Positions 34,256 to 43,344 are shown, counted from the stretch's first letter. The stretch: DNA of 64,000 nucleotides from an uncultured Croceicoccus sp. (GCF_947496385.1 NZ_CANMCP010000004.1:186001-250000), one strand, 5' to 3'. Numbers and translations are program-made. The notes: generated from the sequence alone by a model not told the origin.

Positions 34256-35773
34256 ATGACGGGGGATATCGAGGGCAAGCGGAACGCAGGACGGCGCGGA
34301 TTTGGCCGGCGCGGCGTGGGCGCTGCCGCCGCACTGGCGCGTCCCCCGGCCCGGTTGGTGAGCGATCTTGCCAGCGGGATCGGCACGTTGCGCTGGTTCC
34401 GGTCGCTGGGCATCATGCTTGCGCTGATGGCCGCGGCGCTGGCGTTCTGGCCCGATTTTTCCACGGTGAGTGCCGCGCCGACCACGAACCTCACCCGGTC
34501 CGAACGCGACGAATATCGCAGCCAGATGATCATGCCGCTCGCCCTTGGCGCCGATAGCGGACGGCGGATGGGGCCATCGCGGCTCGTCGTGCCGCTGGCC
34601 GCGGCGCCCGAACGCCCGGTGGTGGAATTGACCAGCACGCTGGCCGCCGGCGACAGCGTGATGGCGATGCTGCGCCGCGCCGGGGTCGGCGAAGGCGATG
34701 CGGAGCGCGCCGCCGCACTCATCAGCGGGGCGATGCCGGAAAATGCGATTGCGGACGGCACGGCTTTCGATCTGCGGCTGGGACGGCGTCCGTCGCCGGA
34801 CATGCCGCGCCCGCTCGAGCGGCTCGATTTCCGGGCGCGCTTCGATCTGGAGCTTGGCGTGGCGCGTGATGGCGGGCCGCTCGCGCTCATTCGCAAGCCG
34901 ATCCGCGTGGATGATACGCCGCTGCGCATTCGCGGCAAGGTGGGCGCGGGACTTTATCGCGCGGCGCGTGCCGCGGGTGCCCCGGCGCGCTCGGTGCAGC
35001 AATATCTCGCCGCGCTGGACGAGGCGGTCGATCTCGATCGCGTGGTCGGCGCCGATGACGAATTCGACATGATCGTCGCCTATCGCCGCGCCGCCACGGG
35101 CGAGGTCGAGGTTGGCGACCTGCTCTATGCCGGGCTGTCGGGCGGCGGCAAGGCAAAGGCGCAATTGCTGCGCTGGGGCCGGGAAGGTCGCTTTTTCGAC
35201 GCCAACGGCACCGGCGAATTGCGCAGCGGGATGATCGCGCCGGTCAACGGGGCGATCTCGTCGCGTTTTGGCATGCGGCGCCATCCGATCCTCAAATACA
35301 AGCGCATGCACAATGGCGTCGATTTTCGCGGGCGGACCGGTACGCCGATCTATGCCGTGACCGACGGGCGCGTCATCTGGGCCGGGCGCAATGGCGGGCA
35401 CGGCAATTACGTGCGCATCGATCACGGCGGCGGGCTGGCGAGCGGGTATAGCCACATGAGCCGGATCGCGGTGTCGAACGGCGCGTCGGTCCGGCGGGGG
35501 CAGGTCATCGGCTATGTCGGCTCCACCGGCCTGTCGACAGGCCCGCATCTTCATTACGAGCTGTATCGCGGGGGCCGCAATATCGACCCGCTCTCGGTCA
35601 AGTTCGTGACCCGTGCCCTGCTGTCCGGCGCCGAGCTGAAGCAGTTCCGCGCCCGCCTTGCCCAATTGCGCGAGGTCGAGCCGGGCGCCGCACTGCGTCC
35701 GCTCGTCCCCGATGCGGCGCGGGAGGCGGAACCGGTGCGGGAGATCGACCGCCTGTCGAACGCGCCGGATTGA
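34256..35773 (+). CDS. M23 family metallopeptidase (peptidoglycan endopeptidase)
   Basis: A 505-residue envelope protein. A basic N-terminus with a membrane segment (LGIMLALMAAALAFW, about 50-64) is followed by a LysM/OapA-like segment with LAAGDSVMAMLRRAG and a C-terminal LytM domain. Zinc ligands are in the HNGVDF motif (about 351-356) and HLHYE (about 430). SSRFGMRRHPILKYKRMHNG and VIGYVGSTGLSTGPHLHYEL are signature strings. It probably cleaves peptide crosslinks in the periplasm. The ATG at 34256 is preferred over 34250 because AGGA then sits at proper spacing. Confidence 0.9.
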   Translation: MTGDIEGKRNAGRRGFGRRGVGAAAALARPPARLVSDLASGIGTLRWFRSLGIMLALMAAALAFWPDFSTVSAAPTTNLTRSERDEYRSQMIMPLALGADSGRRMGPSRLVVPLAAAPERPVVELTSTLAAGDSVMAMLRRAGVGEGDAERAAALISGAMPENAIADGTAFDLRLGRRPSPDMPRPLERLDFRARFDLELGVARDGGPLALIRKPIRVDDTPLRIRGKVGAGLYRAARAAGAPARSVQQYLAALDEAVDLDRVVGADDEFDMIVAYRRAATGEVEVGDLLYAGLSGGGKAKAQLLRWGREGRFFDANGTGELRSGMIAPVNGAISSRFGMRRHPILKYKRMHNGVDFRGRTGTPIYAVTDGRVIWAGRNGGHGNYVRIDHGGGLASGYSHMSRIAVSNGASVRRGQVIGYVGSTGLSTGPHLHYELYRGGRNIDPLSVKFVTRALLSGAELKQFRARLAQLREVEPGAALRPLVPDAAREAEPVREIDRLSNAPD

Positions 35774-35846
35774 GGGCGACCGAATTCGCGTATCGGACCA
35801 ACTCGCCCCTTCCATCGCAGGCGCCCTTGGGGCATCACCCCGCGCC

Positions 35847-36890
35847 ATGACCGACAGCACGACGAACAGCACTGGCACGATCCATCCCGAATTCCGTTCC
35901 GATCCGCGCGGGCGCAAACGGCTGCGCCGCACGCGCCGGCATGGGTGGAGCAGGGCGATGCAGCGCGAAACCCGGCTCAGCCCCGCCGATCTCATCTGGC
36001 CGCTCTTCGTATGCGACGGGCAGGGGGTGGAGGAACCGGTTGCCGCGCTCCCCGGCGTGTCGCGCGGTTCGGTCGACGTGATTGCGGCACGGGCGAAGGA
36101 AGCGGCGGCATTGGGGATTCCCTGCGTCGCGCTCTTCCCCAATACCCCGGCCCATCTGCGCGATGAGACGGGGCGCGAGGCGTTGAACCCCGACAATCTG
36201 ATGTGCCGTGCCATTCGTGCGATCCGCGACGCGACCGGCACCGATCTCGGCATCCTGACCGATGTCGCGCTCGACCCCTACACCAGCCATGGGCAGGACG
36301 GCATTCTCGATGCTTCGGGCTATGTCACCAATGACGTGACGGTGGACCGCCTCGTGGCGCAGGCCCTGGTGCAGGCCGACGCCGGTGCCGACATCGTCGC
36401 GCCGTCCGACATGATGGACGGGCGGGTGGGCGCGATCCGCGACGCGCTCGAACATGGCGGGCATCATGATGTGCAGATCATGGCCTATGCCGCGAAATTC
36501 GCCAGCGCGTTCTACGGCCCGTTCCGCGATGCGGTCGGGTCGGCCGGTTTGTTGAAAGGCGACAAGAAGACGTATCAGATGGACCCCGCCAACGGGGACG
36601 AGGCCCTGCGCGAGGTCGCCGCCGATATCGAGGAAGGCGCCGATAGTGTGATGGTCAAGCCGGGCGCCTGCTATCTCGACATCGTGCGCCGCGTGTACGA
36701 AAATTTCGACGTGCCGGTGTTCGCCTACCATACCAGCGGCGAATTCGCGATGATCGAGGCCGCGGCCAAGGTCGGCGCAGGCGACCGCGACGCCATGGTG
36801 ATGGAGGTCATGACCGCGTTCAAGCGCGCGGGCGCAACGGGCGTCCTCACCTATCACGCGCCTCTCGTTGCAAAGCTGCTGAATGATTGA
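35847..36890 (+). CDS. hemB: Delta-aminolevulinic acid dehydratase HemB (porphobilinogen synthase)
   Basis: HemB condenses two 5-aminolevulinate molecules to porphobilinogen. The 347-residue protein has the Schiff-base lysine in SVMVKPGACYLDIV (Lys271) and the second lysine Lys217 in AYAAKFASAFYGPF. The metal-site region DVALDPYTSHGQDG has Asp and His in place of the cysteines of zinc enzymes, as in Mg-type alphaproteobacterial HemB. The start at 35847 gives a basic Arg-rich segment before the barrel. It overlaps the GNAT gene start by 8 bases. It is the third heme-pathway gene in the window. Confidence 0.96.
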   Translation: MTDSTTNSTGTIHPEFRSDPRGRKRLRRTRRHGWSRAMQRETRLSPADLIWPLFVCDGQGVEEPVAALPGVSRGSVDVIAARAKEAAALGIPCVALFPNTPAHLRDETGREALNPDNLMCRAIRAIRDATGTDLGILTDVALDPYTSHGQDGILDASGYVTNDVTVDRLVAQALVQADAGADIVAPSDMMDGRVGAIRDALEHGGHHDVQIMAYAAKFASAFYGPFRDAVGSAGLLKGDKKTYQMDPANGDEALREVAADIEEGADSVMVKPGACYLDIVRRVYENFDVPVFAYHTSGEFAMIEAAAKVGAGDRDAMVMEVMTAFKRAGATGVLTYHAPLVAKLLND

Positions 36891-37476
36891 GGATTACGCC
36901 GCCGACACAGGCGAAGCGTTTCACGTGGAAACATCGCGGCTGGTGCTGCGCGACTGGAGAGCGGCGGATTGGGCGCGGTTTTTCCGGCATACCAACACGC
37001 CCGCCGTCATGCGCTGGCTCGGCGGCGTGCTCGACGCGGAGAAGGAAACAGCGGTGAGGGACCGGCTGCTGTCCTATCGTGCGGATCATGGTTTCACCTT
37101 CTGGGCCGTGACGCGCAAGGGTGATGGCGGACACATGGCGGGCGAATTGCTCGGCTTCTGCGGGTTGAAGCGGTCCAATCTTGAACCCGGACCCATCGGC
37201 GAGATGGAAATCGGCTGGCGCCTGCGCGAGGATGCGTGGGGTCATGGCTATGCCGCGGAGGCCGCGCGAAAATCGCTGGCTCTCGCGTTCGAGCGGTTCG
37301 GGGCGCCGCATGTGATCGCGCTCACCGTGCTCGAAAACACGGCGAGCCGGCGCTTGATGGAACGGCTCGGCATGACACGCCGCGCGACCCGCGATTTTCG
37401 CGCCGAGGGCGACGCCGCATGGGCGGAAAACATCATCGTCTATGACATCACCCGCGAGGATTGGGCCGCACAGTGA
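36883..37476 (+). CDS. GNAT family N-acetyltransferase (RimJ/RimL-like)
   Basis: A 197-residue GNAT protein. It begins with ETSRLVLRDWRAADWARFFR, the RimJ/RimL-type start, and has the acetyl-CoA-binding region GEMEIGWRLREDAWGHGYAA (about 106-125) and VLENTASRRLMERLGM. The substrate is unknown; relatives acetylate ribosomal protein N-termini or small amines. It overlaps hemB by 8 bases. The parS-like site at 36917-36932 lies at its 5' end, coding for AFHVETS (about 12-18). Confidence 0.85.
   Translation: MIEDYAADTGEAFHVETSRLVLRDWRAADWARFFRHTNTPAVMRWLGGVLDAEKETAVRDRLLSYRADHGFTFWAVTRKGDGGHMAGELLGFCGLKRSNLEPGPIGEMEIGWRLREDAWGHGYAAEAARKSLALAFERFGAPHVIALTVLENTASRRLMERLGMTRRATRDFRAEGDAAWAENIIVYDITREDWAAQ
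36917..36932. promoter_or_regulatory. parS-like ParB-binding site 7 (inside GNAT gene)
   Basis: CGTTTCACGTGGAAAC keeps the central GTTTCACGTGGAA but has changes at the right outer bases, so it is weaker than sites 1-6. It lies about 23.5 kb right of the proposed origin and 13 kb beyond parB. Confidence 0.5.
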
Positions 37477-39680
37477 CCGCCATCGTTTCCACGCCGCCGC
37501 GCCGCGCCCTGTTCGTGCTCGTGATCCTTACGGGGAGTTTCCTGCTTTTCCTGGTGCAGCCGCTGGTCGCGCGGTTCGCGCTGCCGCTGCTCGGCGGGGC
37601 GCCCAATGTCTGGAACAGCGCCATGCTGGTGTTTCAGGCGCTGCTGCTTGGCGGCTATGCCTATGCCCATGTGCTGTCGCGGATGCCGGTGCGGCGGCAG
37701 GCGGTGTGGCATCTGGGGCTGATGGCGCTGGCGGGGCTGACGCTGCCGATTGCGCTCGCCGACCTGCCGCCGCCCGCGCCGGGGTGGGAGGTGCTCTGGG
37801 TGCCCGCGCTGTTCGCGGTCACGATCGGGCCGGTGTTCCTGCTGGTCTCGGCGCAGGCGTCGTTGATGCAACGCTGGTTCGCGGCATCGAGCGAAGCGGG
37901 CGATCCCTATCCGCTCTATGCCGCGTCCAATCTCGGCAGTTTCGCAGGATTGCTGACCTATCCGCTCTGGCTTGAACCGCGGTTTTCGCTGGGGGTGCAA
38001 AGCTGGATCTGGACGGCGGGATACGGGCTCCTGTTCGTGCTGGTCGCGCTGGCCGCCGCGTCGCGCTGGCGCGGTGGAGCGGTTGCCCCGGTCGACGCGG
38101 TGGTGGAGGATGACGCGCCGCGCGCCGAACCGGTTTCGCCGCGGCGCATCGCGATGTGGGTGGCGCTGGCGGCGGTGCCGTCGGGGCTGATGCTGTCGAC
38201 GACGACATTGCTGACGACCGACATCATGGCGATGCCGCTGCTCTGGGTCATTCCGCTCGGGCTTTATCTCCTGAGCTTTTCGGTCGCGTTTTCGCAAGGC
38301 GGCGACTGGGCCGCGATCCTGTCGCGCTATGCGCCGCTGATGCTGCTGCTCGTCGGGAGCCTCGCCATGGGGTCGGGCGGGCAATCCAATCCGGCGGTGG
38401 CGCTGGCGATGGTGGCGCTTCTCTTCATCCTCGCCGTCGCGCTTCACAACCGGCTCTATCTGTTGCGGCCGGATCCGTCGCAGCTGACGTTCTTTTACCT
38501 CGTCGTGGCGGCGGGTGGTGCGCTGGGCGGGGTGTTCACCGCGCTCGTCGCGCCGGTGCTGTTCGACTGGGTCTATGAACATGCGATCCTGCTGCTCTGC
38601 GCGGCATGGCTCATCGGCGACCGGCAGATCCTCCCCATGGCGGAGGGGTTCTGGGACGGGTTGCCGCGCCGGCGCATCATGGTCGGCCTCGTCGTGGCCG
38701 CCGTGCTGGTGGCGTGGGGCATCGCCTCGCTCGATGCGCTGACGCAGGCGGATTTCCTGTTGATCCTGGTGTTCGTGATGGCGGCGCTGGGCGTGATCGC
38801 GCTTGGCGTGCGCTGGGCCTTTGCGGCGATCTTTGCCGCGCTGATGATCGGGAACGGCGGCTGGGCGACCATGGGCAAAAGCCTCGATGGTGCACGCACG
38901 CGCAGCTATTTCGGGATCTACGAGGTCACGCTGGCGAAGGATGGGGCGCTGCGGCAGCTCACCCATGGCACCACCTTGCATGGGCAGCAATGGACCGACC
39001 CTGTCCGCGCGCATGAACCGACGAGCTATTACGGCCATTCCGCCGGCATCGGTCTCGCGCTCGACAATGCCGACGCGCTGCTGGGTCCGGGGGCGCATGT
39101 CGGCGTCGTGGGGCTGGGGACCGGCACGCTCGCCTGCTATCGCCGGCCGGGGCAGGACTGGACCTTTTTCGAGATCGACCCCACCGTGCTCGCCTATTCG
39201 CAGGACGGGACGTTCACCTTCCTGCGCGATTGTGCGCCGGACGCGGATGTCGTCATCGGCGATGCCCGGCTCAAGCTGGCGGAGCAGCCGCGCGGGCGGT
39301 TCGACCTGCTCGCCATCGATGCGTTTTCCTCCGATTCCATCCCGATGCATCTCATGACACAGGAAGCCTTCGCCACCTATGGCGAGGCGCTCGCGGACGA
39401 TGGCGTGTTGATGGTCCATGTCTCCAACCGCTATATCGACCTGTCGCCGATGATCGCCGCATTGGCGCGCGCCGATGGCTGGCACGGGCGGGTGCGGCGC
39501 GACCTCACCGGTCTGGGCGAAGCGATCACGCCGTCGATCTGGATCGCGCTGGCCCGGAACGAAGCGGTGCTCAATGCGCTGGAACAGGAGAGCCAGAGCG
39601 ATTGGGAGGCCTTGCCGCCGCCCGCCCGACGCGCGTGGACCGACGACAATGCGTCGATCCTGCCGCTGATCCGCTGGTAG
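37473..39680 (+). CDS. Polytopic membrane protein with C-terminal spermidine-synthase-like domain
   Basis: A roughly 735-residue protein. About ten hydrophobic segments fill residues 10 to 470, starting LFVLVILTGSFLLFLVQPLV. A soluble C-terminal SAM-dependent domain of the spermidine synthase fold follows, with GVVGLGTGTLACY (about 543-555), FEIDPTVL, VIGDARLKLAE and LAIDAFSSDSIPMHL. I set the start at the GTG at 37473 overlapping the GNAT stop (GTGA). Such membrane-fused spermidine-synthase-like proteins are widespread but not biochemically defined; polyamine synthesis cannot be assumed. A separate SpeE-type partner is not seen. Confidence 0.85.
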   Translation: MTAIVSTPPRRALFVLVILTGSFLLFLVQPLVARFALPLLGGAPNVWNSAMLVFQALLLGGYAYAHVLSRMPVRRQAVWHLGLMALAGLTLPIALADLPPPAPGWEVLWVPALFAVTIGPVFLLVSAQASLMQRWFAASSEAGDPYPLYAASNLGSFAGLLTYPLWLEPRFSLGVQSWIWTAGYGLLFVLVALAAASRWRGGAVAPVDAVVEDDAPRAEPVSPRRIAMWVALAAVPSGLMLSTTTLLTTDIMAMPLLWVIPLGLYLLSFSVAFSQGGDWAAILSRYAPLMLLLVGSLAMGSGGQSNPAVALAMVALLFILAVALHNRLYLLRPDPSQLTFFYLVVAAGGALGGVFTALVAPVLFDWVYEHAILLLCAAWLIGDRQILPMAEGFWDGLPRRRIMVGLVVAAVLVAWGIASLDALTQADFLLILVFVMAALGVIALGVRWAFAAIFAALMIGNGGWATMGKSLDGARTRSYFGIYEVTLAKDGALRQLTHGTTLHGQQWTDPVRAHEPTSYYGHSAGIGLALDNADALLGPGAHVGVVGLGTGTLACYRRPGQDWTFFEIDPTVLAYSQDGTFTFLRDCAPDADVVIGDARLKLAEQPRGRFDLLAIDAFSSDSIPMHLMTQEAFATYGEALADDGVLMVHVSNRYIDLSPMIAALARADGWHGRVRRDLTGLGEAITPSIWIALARNEAVLNALEQESQSDWEALPPPARRAWTDDNASILPLIRW

Positions 39681-39708
39681 AACGAAGCCGCGAACGAAAG
39701 GACATTTC

Positions 39709-40338
39709 ATGCCCAAACCGAGCCTTCCCCGCCGCACCCGCAACCGCCTGCGCGGGCGGTCCCGGCGCCGCCATAATCCGCGTCCGGGCGTGACGATCCT
39801 GCCGTTTGGCGGGAAGCGCCCGCGCATCCACGACAGCGCGTTCATCGCGCCGGGTTGCCGCATCATCGGCGATGTCGAGATCGGCCCCGACGTCAGCATC
39901 TGGTACAATTGCGTCATCCGCGCCGATGTGAACCATATCCGCATCGGCGCGCGCACCAATGTGCAGGATGGCTCCGTCATCCATTGCGACAGCCCCGATG
40001 CCGGGCATCCCGACGGTTATCCCACCATCATCGGCGAGGACGTGCTGATCGGGCATCTCGCCATGGTGCATGGGTGCGAGATCGAGGATCGCGGCTTTGT
40101 CGGGCTGGGCGCCGTCGTGCTGAGCGGTGCGAAGATCGAGCGTGAGGGCATGCTCGGCGCCAATGCCATGCTGACCGCAGGAAAGACCATCGGCGCCCGC
40201 GAACTGTGGACCGGAAGCCCGGCCAAACACATGCGCAAATTGTCCGACGGGGCGCTTGCCGAAATGGCGACGGGCACCGCGCATTACGTGGAGAACGCCC
40301 GCCGCCACAAGGCCGAGATCGAAAAGGCTATTGGCTAG
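39709..40338 (+). CDS. Gamma carbonic anhydrase family protein
   Basis: A 209-residue left-handed beta-helix protein of the gamma-CA family. The three zinc-type histidines are at 92 (DGSVIH), 116 and 121 (LIGHLAMVHGC). Hexapeptide repeats run from residue 45 to 165 (for example IIGDVEIGPDVSIWYN). The first 26 residues are Arg-rich and extend the usual N-terminus. Many bacterial members show no measured hydratase activity. RBS AAAGGA precedes the ATG at 39709. YggU and the epimerase follow with overlapping starts. Confidence 0.9.
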   Translation: MPKPSLPRRTRNRLRGRSRRRHNPRPGVTILPFGGKRPRIHDSAFIAPGCRIIGDVEIGPDVSIWYNCVIRADVNHIRIGARTNVQDGSVIHCDSPDAGHPDGYPTIIGEDVLIGHLAMVHGCEIEDRGFVGLGAVVLSGAKIEREGMLGANAMLTAGKTIGARELWTGSPAKHMRKLSDGALAEMATGTAHYVENARRHKAEIEKAIG

Positions 40339-40612
40339 ACCCGCGCCCGAACTGCCCGATGCCGATGCCATCCGGGCGGCGATGACAGGCGACATGCTGG
40401 CCGTGCGCGTGACGCCGCGTGCCGATCGCGACGCGTTGCGGATTGCGGATGGCACGGTGTCCGCCCGCGTGCGCGCCGTGCCGGAGGATGGCCGCGCGAA
40501 TGCAGCGGTCGCCGCGCTGATCGCGCGTGCCATGGGCGTGGCGAAGGGGCGTGTCATGCTGATCGACGGGCAGACATCGCGGCTGAAACGCTTCCGCATC
40601 GCGCATGGCTGA
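40331..40612 (+). CDS. YggU / DUF167 family protein
   Basis: A DUF167 protein of 93 residues from TTG 40331 (which overlaps the carbonic anhydrase stop) or 76 from ATG 40382. The core LAVRVTPRADRDALRI, RVRAVPEDGRANAAV and VMLIDGQTSRLKRFRI matches the family. The function is unknown; the fold is an alpha/beta domain. It overlaps the next gene's ATG by 8 bases, so the three genes are tightly packed. Confidence 0.82.
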   Translation: MARPAPELPDADAIRAAMTGDMLAVRVTPRADRDALRIADGTVSARVRAVPEDGRANAAVAALIARAMGVAKGRVMLIDGQTSRLKRFRIAHG

Positions 40613-41708
40613 AGCTCTGCGCATTCTCACCGTTTTGGGCACGCGCCCGGAAATCGTGAAGCTGGTGCCGGTGCTGTGTGCGCTGCGCGACGACGCCGGC
40701 GTGGACAGCCGCCTTTGCCACACAGGCCAGCATCGCGATCTTGGCTCTGGCTTGCTCGACGCGTTCGGTCTTTGCGCCGATGACACGTTGCACCGCTCGC
40801 CTGCGGGCGGGCTGTCGGGGCTGTTCGCCTCGCTGCTGACCGGTATTGGCACGGTGATGGACCGGGGGCGGCCCGACTGCCTCATCGTGCAGGGAGACAC
40901 GGCCAGTGCGGCGGCGGCGGCCCTATGCGCCTTTCACCGCGGCATACTCGTCGCCCATGTGGAGGCGGGGCTGCGCAGCGGCGACCTGTCGCAACCCTGG
41001 CCGGAGGAGGGCTACCGCCGGACGATCACGCAGCTCGCGCGCTGGCACTTTGCGCCGACGCCGGCGGCGCGTGCCAATCTGCTCGCCGAAAACACGCCCA
41101 CCGCCCATGTGCACGTGACCGGCAACACGGTCATCGATGCACAGCGCATGGCACGCGAAATGCTGCGCCGTGATCCCGCGCGCGGCGCGGCGGCGGACAA
41201 GGTGCTCGCGCGCTTTGCCGGACGTCCTTTCGCGCTGGCCACGGTGCATCGGCGCGAACATGACGCGGCGGCCCTGCGCGCGATCGCGGATGCGCTGTGC
41301 ACCCTCTCGCGGGACATTGCGATCGTCCTGCCCGCCCATCCCCGGCCGCAGAGCCGCATCCTGACCGACCGGCTGTCGGACTGCGACGATGTGGCGGTGG
41401 TGCCGCCGTTCGATTATTTCGCGTTTCTGCGGTTGATGGATGCCTGCCGCATCGTGCTCACCGATAGCGGGGGGATACAGGAGGAGGCCGTGGCGCTGGG
41501 CCGGGGCGTCGTCGTGCTGCGCGATGTGACGGAACGCGGCGAAATCCTGCATCACGGGCAGGCGACGCTGGTGGGGCATGACGAGAGCGCAATTCTCACC
41601 GCGGCGCGCGCGATGCTGTCGCGCGACAGGCCCGCGCCCGATCCGGTGTTCGGCGATGGCCGCGCCGCGCAGAGGATCGTGGCGGTGCTGACGAAAGAGG
41701 CGGGCTGA
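40605..41708 (+). CDS. UDP-N-acetylglucosamine 2-epimerase (WecB/MnaA family)
   Basis: The epimerase converts UDP-GlcNAc to UDP-ManNAc through 2-acetamidoglucal. The 367-residue protein keeps GTRPEIVKLVPVL with Lys19, QGDTAS with Asp98, AHVEAGLRSG with Glu120, PWPEEGYRR with Glu134/135, the HRREH histidine (215) and TDSGGIQEEAVAL. All catalytic positions expected from WecB are present. It is not flanked by other polysaccharide genes. It ends 16 bases before the convergent ligase stop. Which surface polymer uses the product is unknown. Confidence 0.9.
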   Translation: MAEALRILTVLGTRPEIVKLVPVLCALRDDAGVDSRLCHTGQHRDLGSGLLDAFGLCADDTLHRSPAGGLSGLFASLLTGIGTVMDRGRPDCLIVQGDTASAAAAALCAFHRGILVAHVEAGLRSGDLSQPWPEEGYRRTITQLARWHFAPTPAARANLLAENTPTAHVHVTGNTVIDAQRMAREMLRRDPARGAAADKVLARFAGRPFALATVHRREHDAAALRAIADALCTLSRDIAIVLPAHPRPQSRILTDRLSDCDDVAVVPPFDYFAFLRLMDACRIVLTDSGGIQEEAVALGRGVVVLRDVTERGEILHHGQATLVGHDESAILTAARAMLSRDRPAPDPVFGDGRAAQRIVAVLTKEAG

Positions 41709-41724
41709 ACGCGCGAAGCCAGGA

Positions 41725-43326
41725 TCAGTCGCGGACCATCTCGCGCAGGGTTTCGATCCGGTCGGCCTCGTGCGCGGGCTTGTCCGTGCGGATGCGATGG
41801 ATGCGGGGAAAGCGCATGGCCAGCCCCGATTTGTGGCGCTTGCTGTCATGCACCGAATCGAATGCGATTTCGAGCACCAGCGACTTGTCCGTTTCGCGCA
41901 CCGGGCCAAAACGATTGACCGTATGGGCGCGCACATGGCGGTCGAGCAGTTTCAGCTCCTCGTCCGTGAACCCGAAATAGGCCTTCCCCACCGGGAGCAG
42001 TTCGCCATCCTTGTCCGGATCGCCGTTCCAGCATCCGAAGGTGAAGTCGGAAAAGAAGCTGGACCGTTTGCCCGAGCCGCGCTGCGCATACATCAGCACG
42101 CAATCGATGAGCAGCGGATCGCGTTTCCACTTGTACCAAAGCCCGGTGCGCCGCCCCGCGACATAGGGCGATGTCCGGCGTTTCAGCATGACGCCCTCGA
42201 TCGCGTCATCGCGCGCCTTCTCGCGTATGGCGGTAAGGCTTGCGAAATCGTCCGCGGGGATGATCTGCGACAGGTCGAAGCGTTCGGGATCGAGGCGGTG
42301 CATCATCGCCTCGAGCCGGGCGCGGCGGTCCTCCCACGCGCATTCCCGCAAATCTTCGCCGTCGAGCAGCAGCACATCGTAAAGCCGCACGAAGGCGGGC
42401 GCCTCGCGCAGCATTTTCTTCGACACGGTCTTGCGGCCCAACCTTTGCTGCAACGCGTTGAAACTGGCCGCGCCTCCTTCTTCGCCCCCCTGATGCGTCC
42501 CGCGCACGAGCAATTCGCCGTCGAGCACGGCGGGGAAGGGGAGGACGCCAGCGATTTCGGGAAAGGTTGCGGAAATATCGTCGCCCGATCGGGAATAGAC
42601 CCGAGTCACGCCATTCACATGCACGATCTGCACGCGAATGCCGTCCCATTTCCATTCGGCGACATATTCGCCCATGTCGACCTCCGCCTCCTCCAGCGGA
42701 TGGGCCAGCATGAAGGGCCGGAACAGCGGCAGCAGGTCCGTGCGCGGCGGCTCCGCGCCATCCGCGGCCCAGGCGAACAATTCGGCATAGGGCGGCTCCT
42801 GCCCGTGCCAGTATTCCTCCACCGCATCGACGGACACGTCGAACGCCTGCGCAAAGGCGACCTTGGCCAGCCGCGCCGAGATGCCGATGCGCATGGCCCC
42901 CGTCGCCAGCTTGATCAGCGCGTAGCGTTCGTTCGCGTCCAGTCGGTCGAGCAGCGGGGGCAGTTCCGTCATCACGGTGGCGCGGGTCATGCTGCGCAGC
43001 ATGACGACGGTGTCCGCCACCGAAAGCGCGTCCGGCGGCATATCCTGCGCGTCCGGCGCGGGCCACAGCAGGCTCGCCGTTTCGGCCGTATCGCCGACGT
43101 AATCCCGGCTCAGCGCATAGAGCACCGGGTCCACCCGTTCGGTCAGCAGTTTGCGCACAGTGCTGCTCTTCACCGCCGGAAAGTCGAGCGCATCGGTCAA
43201 GGCGGCAAGCGCCCAGCCCCGATCGGGGTCCGGCGTATCGCGCAAGTAATCCGCGATCAGCGAAAGCTTCATGTTGCGGCCATTGGTATAGGTCAGCCGG
43301 TCCATGAGGATGGAAAACGCGCGCAT
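41725..43326 (-). CDS. ATP-dependent DNA ligase, cisplatin-damage-response type
   Basis: A 533-residue ATP-dependent ligase with the adenylated lysine in AEWKWDGIRVQI (Lys226), motif IV region GVMLKRRTSPYVAG and motif V LWYKWKRDPLL. The start MRAFSILMDRLTYTNGRNMK and the TPDPDRGWALAAL segment are typical of the ligase associated with the bacterial DNA-damage-response exonuclease. It lies 18 bases downstream of that exonuclease gene on the minus strand. The usual helicase and phosphoesterase partners are not adjacent. Confidence 0.92.
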   Translation of the reverse strand: MRAFSILMDRLTYTNGRNMKLSLIADYLRDTPDPDRGWALAALTDALDFPAVKSSTVRKLLTERVDPVLYALSRDYVGDTAETASLLWPAPDAQDMPPDALSVADTVVMLRSMTRATVMTELPPLLDRLDANERYALIKLATGAMRIGISARLAKVAFAQAFDVSVDAVEEYWHGQEPPYAELFAWAADGAEPPRTDLLPLFRPFMLAHPLEEAEVDMGEYVAEWKWDGIRVQIVHVNGVTRVYSRSGDDISATFPEIAGVLPFPAVLDGELLVRGTHQGGEEGGAASFNALQQRLGRKTVSKKMLREAPAFVRLYDVLLLDGEDLRECAWEDRRARLEAMMHRLDPERFDLSQIIPADDFASLTAIREKARDDAIEGVMLKRRTSPYVAGRRTGLWYKWKRDPLLIDCVLMYAQRGSGKRSSFFSDFTFGCWNGDPDKDGELLPVGKAYFGFTDEELKLLDRHVRAHTVNRFGPVRETDKSLVLEIAFDSVHDSKRHKSGLAMRFPRIHRIRTDKPAHEADRIETLREMVRD

Positions 43327-43344
43327 CAGCGTATCGCCCCGCGC

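Noticed and set aside
31359-34259. Very long plus-strand open frame opposite the helicase
   Set aside because: The translated product is Arg/His/Pro-rich and low in motif content, while the minus strand encodes clear helicase motifs. It is an antisense shadow.
37440-39980. Long minus-strand open frame across the spermidine-synthase-like gene
   Set aside because: Its product is dominated by Arg, His and Gln runs with no recognisable domain; the plus-strand gene has clear membrane segments and SAM motifs.
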